Positions 1-9,803 of a DNA stretch of 64,000 nucleotides are shown in pieces. Source of the DNA: Beroe forskalii (lineage: Eukaryota > Ctenophora > Nuda > Beroida > Beroidae); assembly GCA_011033025.1 (NCBI GenBank), contig WFMF01000131.1, forward strand, positions 362,282-426,281, given 5' to 3'. The notes beneath the pieces are model-generated. The model was not told where the DNA came from and did no database searches. It saw only the letters and a program-made list of their open reading frames with translations. A program made the position numbers and the translations under genes. How positions within the stretch are numbered: position 1 is the first letter of the stretch; every line of letters begins with the position of its first letter.

Positions 1-448
1 CACAACAGTTACTGTTCTGTCCAATGACGATAAAGTCGCATTCTTGTTCGTCATAATCGTTGGGAAGTGTACAATCCGAATCCATACAATCCTTACACTT
101 CTGACAATCCTTACAATCCATACCACCATTACAATCCCCACAATTCTTACATTTATTACATTCCTTGCAATGTTTATCGGCCTTAGGTTTCTTTTTATGT
201 GGCCCGACAAACAGCGTATAACTCCCATGTGTATACTTCAGACCATGGAAAACGGTGATATTCTTTTCCAATCTCTCCAGTTCACGAAATACCTTAACCT
301 CACACTCATAGTTCTCTGGCTGCTTCCGACTTTCGTTCTTCTTTTTCTTCTTTGTAGGGGGATGTGGCGCTTGGCCACTTGGGTTATGTGCATTATCATC
401 GTCGTATTTATCAACGAATTCATTGAGACAAGGAGCAGGAGGTATCAT
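1..448 (-). CDS. NERD-like domain protein with CxxC cysteine array, N-terminal part, runs off left edge
   Basis: The minus frame from an ATG at 446-448 stays open for 149 codons to the window edge. Residues 1-45 are low-complexity, with prolines and a KKKKK run. From about residue 48 the order is an ECEVKVFRELERL helix, an ITVFHGLKY strand, and at 137-143 the motif CDFIVIG. This order resembles the start of NERD (nuclease-related) domains, where a DF[IV]VI strand carries an active-site Asp. Between the strands is an insertion with cysteines at 94, 97, 100, 103, 106, 112, 115, 118 and 121, possibly metal-binding. The same frame continues upstream (to about 555) as an acidic/basic helix but is cut by an in-frame TAA at 476-478. 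Either the protein starts at 448, or this is a broken or spliced copy. The NERD call is inferred from a short motif; the cysteine array is seen directly. Confidence 0.5.
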   Translation of the reverse strand, partial: MIPPAPCLNEFVDKYDDDNAHNPSGQAPHPPTKKKKKNESRKQPENYECEVKVFRELERLEKNITVFHGLKYTHGSYTLFVGPHKKKPKADKHCKECNKCKNCGDCNGGMDCKDCQKCKDCMDSDCTLPNDYDEQECDFIVIGQNSNCC

Positions 449-645
449 TACAGGGTAGTGTGTGGTGTCGACTTTTTAAAAAATTTCATCACCGTTCTCT
501 TCCAGCTTTTTTATCTTTTCCTTTTTTTCTTCCTCCGCACGTTCTGAAATTGGATCTGTTAAGATCCAAGGGTAGATCCTTTTGTCCAATCAACGTGAAA
601 ATTCGTTTCTACTTTCATTTTATAGTAATTAAGACATCTTGTAAG
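449..645 (-). other. Upstream leader of the NERD-like gene, possible 5' exon
   Basis: In the same minus frame, 479-555 reads as a charged EEEKKEKIKKLEE-type helix ending at the TAA at 476-478. An AG acceptor-like site precedes it. It could be a further exon separated by an unrecognised intron, or coding sequence lost to a nonsense change. Confidence 0.25.
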
Positions 646-654
646 TTATAAGGG

Positions 655-945
655 CAAATTCCTAATATAGAAAGGCATTTTTTCCTGTTCCCAATCGCGT
701 TTTTGTTTTACAAAAAGGCATTGAGAAAAGGTTAGCTGAGATCGTGTTTTGTATAGGGATTGTGTGTATACTACCTTTACGCGTACTGTTAAATCTGAAA
801 TAGGTGGTGTGCTGCGCGCGACCAAATTTGGTCGGTGGTGGTGGTGGTGGTATGCTCCATTTTCACGCATTCAACTGCTCCTTTAGAATATCACTCGCGC
901 CAATATAGCTTGTATTGGTGTAGTGGCATCCTGTGCAATGTTAAA
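655..945. repeat. Dispersed repeat, copy 1 of 2
   Basis: The segment beginning TTTTTCCTGTTCCCAATCGC and running through a GTTAAATCTGAAATAGGTGG block recurs near 22580-22830 in the same orientation with point differences and small indels. This copy carries a short GGT microsatellite (about 830-850). No ORF or terminal repeat is recognised, so it is an unclassified interspersed repeat. Confidence 0.6.
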
Positions 946-949
946 TGTG

Positions 950-1285
950 CACTATTTTACAGTCGCTAGCTTACATGTATGGTCCATCGTAACGTTGAAA
1001 CATTGATTCGTTTGTTTGAAAAAACCCACGGTGGGGCTGGCATGTGCCGAAATAAATAAATAAAATTAATACATTAACAATAATAAATAAGACCGCAAGC
1101 ACATTGAGATGCCGTAAAAGGCATGTATTCGCCGCAGAAAGTGGCCTGATTGCCAATGTCACGTCAACACACACTGAAATTAGCACTCCAAATCAGAAAA
1201 ACAAAACACACTCAAAAAGTTGGATGGGGACTTGGTGCTCGGGGTTGTTCAGCAAGTCCCATCCGGCGCGAGGCTGGGCGAGAGT
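950..1285. other. No gene seen; 3' flank of LINE ORF1
   Basis: This stretch follows the ORF1 below on the minus strand. It contains a short TAAA-rich run near 1050-1095. I see no endonuclease or reverse transcriptase continuing from the ORF1, so the element is truncated here. Confidence 0.4.
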
Positions 1286-2089
1286 TCAAGCAGTGGCCGG
1301 GTTGAGGGAAGTCCGAGGAGAAGACGGGGGGATTGAAGCTGACGAAGGGGGCGTGGATGTGGATGCTGGTGTCCGAGGTGGAGGAGTTGGTCCTCTTTCC
1401 CTGCTGCAAACTGCACCATTGCTGATGTAGTGATACTGTCCTGGGTCACTCCGTATCTTTTCTCGTAGCTGTGAAACAAGTCCCTTCCTTTCTTCTCTTT
1501 CTTCACGAGTTCTGTCGGGAGATATGTACACTCCGCTGAAGCGCGTTCCTCGCAGGTTCTTTCCACATTTCAGGGCTAATGCTGCTGTTTCATTGCTGTG
1601 AAACGTTGCCTTTACCGGGCGCGCATATCCTGTCCTGACAGCCCCAACACGGTGGCAGTCTTTAACCAAGAGCCGTGCCGTAGAACAGCTGACTCGGAGC
1701 ACATCTTTCACTGTATCTTGCACAACTTCATTGGCTGACTCCTCAAGTCCAAACAGCATCACCGCTCTCCTTCTGTCATCATCCTTCACTGCCGACTTTA
1801 CTGCTGCCTTCACTTGTGTCGCTGTAATCCTTTCCTCACACCCTTTCTTCACTACGTCACTAAAGCTTTTGATTTCGCTCTTCACTGTCGTCTGCACCGC
1901 TTCCATTTGCTCTGTCTTGCTCTTCAAGAGTTTATCTTGGAGTTCCATCACTGAGTTCTGGTGTAACATCACCTCTTCCGTCAATGCCTCGTAAGACATT
2001 GCTGCTGATTGCAGTGTCTCCTTGCTATTTCCCATTACACGGACAGCTGACAGAACGAGATTCGTCAGAGTTGCCTTGTCGCACTTCAT
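1286..2089 (-). CDS. Non-LTR retrotransposon ORF1 protein (coiled coil + RRM-like)
   Basis: This is a 267-codon ORF on the minus strand. Residues about 30-80 form a heptad-rich helix typical of a trimerising coiled coil. Residues 106-190 look like an RNA-recognition fold, with RRAVMLFGLEES, a hydrophobic core and ARPVKATF. They are followed by VYISPDRTREEREERK, the conserved junction of LINE ORF1 proteins, and a basic helix to about 225. The last 35 residues are Pro/Thr/Ser-rich and may be frameshifted or non-conserved. The family role is single-strand RNA binding and chaperoning of the LINE ribonucleoprotein. No ORF2 follows, so this is a partial element. A related N-terminal fragment lies at 36557-36841. 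Confidence 0.75.
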   Translation of the reverse strand: MKCDKATLTNLVLSAVRVMGNSKETLQSAAMSYEALTEEVMLHQNSVMELQDKLLKSKTEQMEAVQTTVKSEIKSFSDVVKKGCEERITATQVKAAVKSAVKDDDRRRAVMLFGLEESANEVVQDTVKDVLRVSCSTARLLVKDCHRVGAVRTGYARPVKATFHSNETAALALKCGKNLRGTRFSGVYISPDRTREEREERKGLVSQLREKIRSDPGQYHYISNGAVCSRERGPTPPPRTPASTSTPPSSASIPPSSPRTSLNPATA

Positions 2090-2296
2090 TACAGCTGCCT
2101 TGTTGACCTCCTTCCAGTTACTCAGTTAGCACCAAAATGTCCGCTGAAAACTGAGTCCATTTCCTTCTCCAACTCATATACCCTTCCAATTGATAATGCC
2201 ATTCTGTGTACAGTATGTACACAGAAAGGCACAAAGAATAGATACCGAGTGCGAGTTGCAAATTGCTGATAACAGAGCTGCTAATTCAACACGCAC

Positions 2297-2516
2297 AAGA
2301 AAACTGATAAGTAGCAATGAGAAAACTGATAAGTAGCAATGAGAAAACTGATAAGTAGCAATGAGAAAACTGATAAGTAGCAATGAGAAAACTGATAAGT
2401 AGCAATGTGAAAACTGATAAGTAGCAATGAGAAAACTGATAAGTAGCAATGAGAAAACTGATAAGTAGCAATGAGAAAACTGATAAGTAGCAATGAGAAA
2501 ACTGATAAGTAGCAAT
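2297..2516. repeat. 22-bp minisatellite, about 10 copies
   Basis: The unit GAAAACTGATAAGTAGCAAT plus two bases repeats about ten times with almost no change (one G/T variant near 2407). The unit is not a multiple of three, so three overlapping repetitive minus-strand ORFs arise; these are artefacts. It abuts the 5' side of the LINE ORF1. Confidence 0.95.
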
Positions 2517-2519
2517 TCA

Positions 2520-3285
2520 TTCATTATTTTTTTCAATTTCATCAAACTTTGCGATGGACTTAATGTCATTGTCACAATGATAGGAGATGCATGAATGTCT
2601 ATCGAATTTATTGGAATTCTCTATCAAATTTTGACTCTTATATGCGTTTTAATCAAATTAACATTTTCTTTAAGCAGGAGACAATTGGCAATGAGCTATT
2701 TGAGTTCGATCAATGATGATTGACCTTAGCAATTATTCTGAGGAAAACATGAGGAGAAAGTTTGTCCCGTTCCCTCATGAATTTGTGGTATCTGAATCTT
2801 CAATCTTGGTTAGTCTACTACTAAACGGGGGATGGATCTACAAGAGATCCAAACAGAGTCCCCGGCACGGGACCTCCTTCTCGGAGGTCCCGGTTGCCAG
2901 GGCTACTGTGGATGGGAACGATCGTCCCGTACCTCCCCAGGAGTCTTGGTTAGTCATCCTTATCTTTAAATTGGCACATATGATCATAAAATCATGAATT
3001 TTTACGTTTTTAGGTCGAACATCAATGGTACCCATGAACAAGTTCTTCATTCCGTTACGAATGGAATACTTACGAATGGAATATATTTGCCAGACGTTGT
3101 CTGTCTGCACTTTATTTCAAATAGAGGGACCTGGGACAGGCAGCGCCTGGCAATAAAAATATTCATAAAATTGATAATTGATTCAATGATAGAAAAACTC
3201 TTTATCGAAAACTCATCATGACAGTACATAAGACCGGAGACGGACAATGGTTGACGTTCAAAATATGACTGCATGTTTTGTCGTT
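2520..3285. other. No gene seen
   Basis: Only short non-conserved ORFs occur. Two CTTGGTTAGTC direct repeats (about 2807 and 2945) bracket a GC-richer segment containing a small hairpin, GGGACCTCC...GGAGGTCCC near 2870-2900. Confidence 0.4.
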
Positions 3286-3289
3286 TTGA

Positions 3290-3372
3290 TACCAGGCCCC
3301 GGGGAACAGTAAATTAAGCGCCTGCATACGGAAACACAAAAGAAATGTGCCTGCAGGCGCAATTCTTGTTAT
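3290..3372. repeat. Short inverted-repeat element (MITE-like), copy 1 of 3
   Basis: The arms AATTAAGCGCCTGCA and TGCAGGCGCAATT flank a short A-rich centre. The same module recurs inverted at 7897-7978 and in this orientation at 23655-23745. The outer arm is preceded by CCCGGG(G/A) and the inner arm followed by CTTGTT in all copies. Confidence 0.6.
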
Positions 3373-3673
3373 GCATGTGCTCATATGAGATCACTGGAAG
3401 GGGTTCTCGATCAAAAACAACAGTCCAGTATTTCATACTCGTACGACCTACTGCAGTGAAACACTACAAGGTATATTACGAGTTGCCTTTCTTTTGATAG
3501 AAGCGAAATAACCAGACTAATGTATGGATAATACTGAAGATATTATCAAGATAATATTATTTTCATTACTATTAGCATACAGTCTGAGGTCATAAGACAG
3601 CAAAAATACATTTTCATTTTGGTGAATAAATTATTTCTTTGTTGACAATTAATTGAAAGCACTGCTTGAAGCG
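3373..3673. other. No gene seen
   Basis: AT-rich sequence without motif or repeat that I can recognise, ending at the target site of the next element. Confidence 0.4.
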
Positions 3674-3681
3674 AATAAAGT

Positions 3682-5924
3682 GGCATAATCCACGATTTTT
3701 GCAAGTTCACCTGAATTCGCCGCGAATTCGCCGCGAATTCAAGTGAATTCAGGTGAATTCAGGTGAATTCGCGGCGGAGTTCGCCAAAAAAAAATTTTGG
3801 CGGACTCCGCCGGACTCCGCCGGAGTCCGCCGCGAACTCCGGCGAATTCACTTGAATTCACCTGAATTCGCCGCGAATACGCGTATTCGGTGTACTAGTT
3901 CGCCAATTTTTCAGTTCACCCAGGTGAACTGCCAGTTCGCAGCGAATTCGCGGCGAACTAGTTCGCCTGAATTCAGATGGCGGAGTCCGCCTGAGTTCGC
4001 CGGAGTCCGCCTGAGTTCGCCGGAGGAAACATGCCCAAAAGCCCAAATCAGTACGAATTTAACAAATTAGCGATCGGCGATGAAGGAAAATTGCGTTATT
4101 ACTCTTGTTATACAGGTGTTTTTGGTCGGCGCTTTGCTCTAACCAGATCCCGATTGCAAAGTCAACATGGGGAACGGACTCTAGGTCGGGGGACTCTAGG
4201 TCGGGGACTCTGGGTCGGCGGCAGCACCTGGGTGGACTCTGGGTCGGGAGATCCCCACAGGGTGGACTCTAGGTTGGGAGCCTGTTCACTTTATATAAAC
4301 TACCTAAAGCCTGGATCGATTTATACCGAGAATCTCTCGGTTAATCCAGATGACAGAGCCCGTATGGAGGGTACAATCATGCGATCCGATGTATCATTGT
4401 GGAGACACTGGGGACTCACGATACACGGTGTCAGCATGTGATCCGCCACATCAATTTACACTATTTCATACCGTTTGTTGGCTGATAGGCTCATATCTCA
4501 TGTCATCGGAGGAGATACGTGATACGCGACGTTCATGCGTGCACAACTCCTTCTAATTCATCAGGAATCGTCCCACTTAGGTAACGAGATCTCATGAAGT
4601 CTGCAAACCCTTGACACGACAGATGGGAGACAAGCTTGGTGGTGGATCAAGCGGAGCTGGCAGCTGCTAGTGTCCTGAACCTCATACCCACTCTGCAGAC
4701 ACCCTCCCTGCAGACTGCCGGACCCTCAGACAAGCTGATATGCTCCTCTACGACAACGCCTCGGGTGATCATCCGGGCTACCAGTGAAAACCTCACGATC
4801 CTAGCAGAAAGCTCCTGTTGGTTCCTCGATGGAACCTTCAAGTCCTTACCCCAGATCCTTGTCATCCATGCGGAGCTCTCATCCCTCACAGAAGACAGAT
4901 CCTGGTGCCTCCCACGGTCTGCTTTCTCCTCACCCACAAAGCCATTTACCGTACCTGGAGGCTTTCCAATCCCTTGTCTCCAAATGCCCCAAGTGTTGAT
5001 GCGGGACTCAGTGGTGGATCTAGAATGGGGTTAAGTGGCGGGGTTGCAACCCGCCACTTCTTCTGCTGTGGGGTCCCTCTTATCCACCTTCCCCTCTGCC
5101 CTCGTCGACAGCAGCCACTTCCACTTCTGCCAGGCGGTCCTGAGGAACCTGCACAGCCTCGGTTACAAAAACAGTACGAGACTGTGACGACGGACCCCTG
5201 CCACTTACTTCAAAAGAGCACTCCCTCGTCCACACCTTTTACATATTATCTAACTTCTTGTAACTCTTTGTATGGAACTACTGAACTCGATATTCTATGC
5301 TGCACTCGGCCTATATGCGCCGATACTGGTTTTTGTCCTCAGCGAATCAGCGAAGTCCTAAGTCGTCAGGGGGTCAGGGGGTCAGGCAACACCTGACAAT
5401 GACGTCACAGATCTTGATGTCAATTTTTTCTAGTGTCCTAACCAAAACCCTAACCCTAAGGTTCTTTGGATCCATGACGACACGCATATGGTAGACATTG
5501 TGAATTGCATCTTAGTCTCACATAAGCGTGCAAGACGTGAAAAGTTCCTTCAAAGTTCAGGTGAATTCGCCGCGAACTGAGTTCACCTGAGTTCGCCCAA
5601 GTTCACCCAAGTTCGCCTGAGTTCGCGGCGAATTCGCGGCGGACATCAGTTCGCGGCGAATTCGCGGCGAACTTGTTCGCCTGGGTGAACTGGAAAATTG
5701 GCGAACTAGTACACCGAATACGCGTGTATTCGCGGCGAATTCAGGTGAATTCAGGTGAATTCGCCAGAGTCCGCGGCGGACTCCGGCGGAGTCCGGCGGA
5801 GTCCGCCAAAAATTTTTTTTGGCGAACTCCGCCGCGAATACACCTGAATTCACCTGAATTCACTTGAATTCGCGGCGAATTCGCGGCGAATTCAGGTGTA
5901 CTTGCAAAAATCGTGGATTATGCC
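3682..5924 (+). mobile_element. Mutator-like (MULE) TIR element, copy 1, 2243 bp
   Basis: The ends are exact inverted repeats starting GGCATAATCCACGATTTTTG and are flanked by the 8-bp direct repeat AATAAAGT (3674-3681 and 5925-5932). Each terminal inverted repeat is roughly 300 bp. It is packed with short palindromes on GAATTC, CGCCGCG and GGAGTCC cores that can pair with themselves as well as across the element. The interior (about 4030-5520) is nearly the same as in the copy at 38534-40783 but in opposite orientation. It contains a decayed MULE transposase piece. Long TIRs, the 8-bp duplication and that relic point to the Mutator superfamily; hAT, P or Merlin membership is less likely. It is non-autonomous. 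Confidence 0.9.
4736..5034 (+). pseudogene. MULE transposase fragment, frameshifted
   Basis: The frame starting at 4636 reads RVIIRATSENLTILAESS followed by CWFLDGTFKSLPQI (about 4762-4857). This matches the beginning of the MULE transposase core, where the D of the (F/L)DGTFK block is the first catalytic Asp. The alignment-like signal then jumps frame: an LLYDN-type segment lies just upstream in another frame, and a TVCFLLTHKAIYRTW segment follows at about 4915. At least two frameshifts, no second or third catalytic residue and no DNA-binding domain mean no active enzyme. The same fragment occurs in the copy at 38534-40783. Confidence 0.6.
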
Positions 5925-5932
5925 AATAAAGT

Positions 5933-7890
5933 AGGTAACATTTTTCTTCACTTTTATAAGAAATTGGTGGTAATGTTGCTTCATATTTCGTTCAATGGTC
6001 CCTTTCTGTGATTGATCTCAGTTGAGCACCCTGATATTTAAATTAACTGACGAATAAAAACCAAAAAGACGATACAATTCGTCTGAATACATGTTTACTT
6101 TACTGATCTCACATGAGCACGCTGGCACAAGTGGTTCTGAACAGGAGAAATTATGCCTGAACATCGATGAGAAAGCCGTGTAGAGCCATTACAGGACATT
6201 ACTTAGGGGCCATAAATGATGAGGTATTGATGAGGTATTAATAATATGTATGTATGTTTCCAAAATGATGAGGTCATCACGAAAAAAAGTAAAATTTTGA
6301 CTTTCAATCGATGACAGTCAAACTCGGAGACGGATCAATCAAATTAAACCCTCAGTCAGTGTGCACTTGAGAGTTTATTTACTCTTTTATTACAGCATAT
6401 TTGCCCCAGTTACTACTACCCTCCACTTACGCTTTGCCTTTTCTGCTTTCGTCAGTGGAACATTACTAGATGTCGGTCTATTTGCTGCCATACTTTCAGG
6501 TGGTGTACGTATCCGGTTCTGCTGTCGGTTGCATGCTTACTTTATCATCCGCATCTACAACCAGTGTTAATATTATACAACCAGTGTTAATATTATACAA
6601 CCAGTGTTAATAAGAACACTCTAATACCTTGGATGATGGGGGCCGTGCGTGATAACGCCCGAAGGTAGTACTGATCAGGGCATAGCGCGCGGCACGAAAT
6701 GTCATCCAAGGTTAAAGGTATTATACGTAATAATATCAGACGAAGCTCGACTTGAGCGTCCATGACGAAACACAGCACACTGCACGAATGTTTATCCATT
6801 GCAACAAGTATACATGCCCATTAGTTAAACTCACGCACAAACTGTACACACAACAACAGCTGAAATTGGGGTATTGCAGGATTACTTAGCAAAAATGCGC
6901 ATTTTGTCTCTGGGTTAGAAATGTTCTATAAGATTCGTTTGTTTCCGACGAGGGGTGGCTATAAGTGGGCAAGGAGGGCGACAATGGGTGTTTCGCCACT
7001 AGAACTTCAAATTTAGCAAGTTTAAAATTAAAACTTGGATATTTTAACTTAACTTAAAGAAATGTCTCGTGTGTAAATTAAGCTTGGGCTTTGAATTTTA
7101 ATATCACTAAAAATTACTGCACGAATGCGATTTTCACTCTAAACAGTGCTTCAAGCTCATTCCTAATCCTAACAATATTCTATCCACTTATCCACATCAA
7201 GTGAATCTTCACAGTTCACATGTCAACACATTAAAAAGCATTAAACTCCATATGATATCGATCTATCCAATTGAAGATGCTGAAACAGCAATTGGCATAA
7301 AAATACTACAAAACCACCGAGAAATGGACAAAAATTCAAATCACTAAAAGAGCCAAGACATGTAACTTGAGACGACAGAGCTGCATCCATGTGAACAGTG
7401 AACAGTGAACACAGATCGGTGTCTGCGAAAGAACGCTAAATATGTAATCTGATTATAATATGTAATATGAACCGTAGCATTGTACCAAGGGAAACACTCC
7501 TGTTTCATTGTGTATTTCTTTGTAAGCTTTCGAACATACAACATATGTTCATGGTCACACTAAAATTACAACTATTATAATAACTATTGGCTACATGTAA
7601 AATTACGCTATGGGATAATTGTTGACCATTATACATAATATAGTCTATAAATCTTGCTCATCGAAACCATTTTAACCACTTTAAGGCAACAATTAATTAG
7701 TTATTCCATCCCATATTTGCTCTGATATTGAATTATTCAATGTTTTGTAAAATGGCATAAAATTTCAATTTTTGTTTCAAAAAAAAGTAGCAAACTAGGC
7801 AAATTTAAAACTGCACACAATAATTTAAACGATCCATTCATTACTGCACACTCTGAAAACAAATATATCACACGGTACTATACTACGTCT
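5933..7890. other. No gene seen; one small tandem repeat
   Basis: About 2 kb of AT-rich DNA with only short unconvincing ORFs. At 6556-6611 a 20-bp unit, ACAACCAGTGTTAATATTAT, is repeated nearly three times. Nothing else recognisable. Confidence 0.45.
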
Positions 7891-7896
7891 AACCTA

Positions 7897-7978
7897 ACAA
7901 GAATTGCGCCTGCCGTCATAATTCTTGTTTTTCCATTGTTCCCGTATGCAGGCGCTTAATTTCCCTCCCCCACGGTGC
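7897..7978. repeat. Short inverted-repeat element, copy 2 of 3 (inverted)
   Basis: This is the reverse complement of the module at 3290-3372: AAGAATTGCGCCTGC, then a short centre, then GCAGGCGCTTAATTT. A second ATTCTTGTT occurs in the centre, so it may be internally rearranged. Confidence 0.5.
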
Positions 7979-9540
7979 TTGATGTAACCTTTGCATCATG
8001 ATACAACACGCAGTCGTTCGTAGTAAGAGTTTAAATGTTGCTCCACTGCTGCGGCGCTGCGCGCAACCACCGAGAAAATGCATTGGCACGTGCCATTTCT
8101 TCTAAAATTCTTGCGCGCGCGTTCTTACGTACCAAGTTGTTGTACTCAGTTCGTTGTAGATTTCGTGCCGTTTTGATGAATTGGTTTACGTTTCGCATCA
8201 GATTGTGCCACTGTTCATTGACGCTTCATTAAGCCTCAAATCACCTATGCACTTTGCCATCTGGGAAATTTTCTCGTCAATTAGTTATTGGCTGAGTGAT
8301 CATCAAGGAATTGAAATTTCGTACCGTGATGTGGAATTAATGAAATTTAAGCATAGATGTTAGATTATGACACTGATTTAATGATGATGATTTTCTATAC
8401 ACTCAGGACTTTATAACAGTTGTTCACTAAGCTGATATCACTTTCAAATTTCATGCTTTCGTTTTATGTTTCAATGCTGTCGCTTGTTCCGAAAAGCAAT
8501 ATTCGTATTTCGTCTTTCACATCGACCATAGTATTTCTCGAATTTAGTTGAATTCAGTATACAGCCGAATAGTTATGTAGTTTGGCAATAAACTAAGTAC
8601 AGAACCAACCCATAGCCCGAGTCGCTCCTAAGATTTTAAGACACACGAAATCTTCATCAGCCCTTTAATTTAGAATGAATCGTAATTTAGGACTTTAGGA
8701 GAGTTTGAGCACGTGGCACGGATGGGCCTATTCAGCCTATAATATTTCCATTTTCGACAATCGACGGCTTCAAAATTAACAATTTTGTGATTTCGGGGGG
8801 GGGGACACCGGACGGACGGACAGGAGACATTTATGCGACTGATATTATAAAGGAGCAATCCGGGCACTTTTCAGAAATGACAGTAGTTGTATTGCAAACC
8901 TGGACCTCATATACACATATCCTATTTCTCACCTTCCCAAACCACGATCTCTGCCAACCCTCTCATTTGCCTTTTTGTATTCACAAAAAGGCCAATGGGG
9001 AGGGAAAAAATATGTAATAATAATATGTCACGTGGTATTATTGTAGCGCTGTGAGTCGGTTAAATGTCTCACATGGTATTTTTATGTGACATGACCATGG
9101 AGAGAGGGTCCGGTTGCCGGTTGGGAGCTTTCAATTCACTAATTATGTCACTAGTATATATAGGTATGTGATTTTATTTCATGGGAATTTCATGGGTATA
9201 TGCTTATATGATAGCTGGTGAGATATTGAGTTGTTGCAACGCCACTTGAGGCTCAAAGTGTGCTCTGCATGTCCTTCGACTGATGTTGAGGGTATCATTA
9301 ACGGATAATTAAGTCCGTTCAGGGAGACACCTGAAATGATGGTTGTTATCATGGTGACTGAATCATTAAGTAAATAATACATATACTTCTTTTGACGTTC
9401 ATAGAAGACGTGAAGTCAACTTGTCAACTACATAATATTCAATTACTCGCAACACAAATACAAAAACTCGACGAAATAAATGGAAACACTTAACACTTAT
9501 GTACACGAAACGAACTAAATGCAGATATTATGGTCGTATG
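7979..9540. other. No gene seen
   Basis: Short ORFs only. There is a G-homopolymer (about 8796-8804) next to GACGGACGGACAG, and a TATATATA stretch near 9150. No domain or splice-supported exon recognised. Confidence 0.4.
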
Positions 9541-9640
9541 AAAGTATACCAATGACCCCCTGCTGACCCCCTACTGACCCCCTTCTGACCCCCTGCTGAC
9601 CCTCTACTGACCCCCTGGTGAACCCCTACTGACCCCAGGT
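9541..9640. repeat. CTGACCCCCT minisatellite, copy 1
   Basis: About eight units of CTGACCCCCTA with variants start directly after AGTATACCAATG. The same leading sequence and repeat occur inverted at 20585-20735, so the array and its flank form one dispersed unit. Confidence 0.8.
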
Positions 9641-9803
9641 ACGACCGCAGAGATAAAGCGCAAGTGAACGCCCGAGAGGGTGCAAAAATTAATAAAGTAA
9701 TAATTTTGCAATTGTCGTTGCAAGAATATTAATTGCAACGACAATTGATATTTGTACCGAAACTTACATTGACAATAGTGCTAGCCCTAACCTCCTGTTT
9801 CAG

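Noticed and set aside
44..547. Plus-strand ORF of 167 codons at the left edge
   Set aside because: It is the antisense shadow of the NERD-like reading; its Ile/Thr/Leu-rich translation is what a complemented cysteine/lysine-rich frame gives.
2174..2575. Hydrophobic repetitive ORFs LLISFLIATYQFSHCYL
   Set aside because: All three minus frames of a 22-bp minisatellite translate this way; an artefact.
3753..4070. NSGEFAAEFAKK-like ORFs in the MULE terminal repeats (also 5557-5867, 38591-38901)
   Set aside because: Palindromic TIR sequence read in all frames on both strands; no conserved domain.
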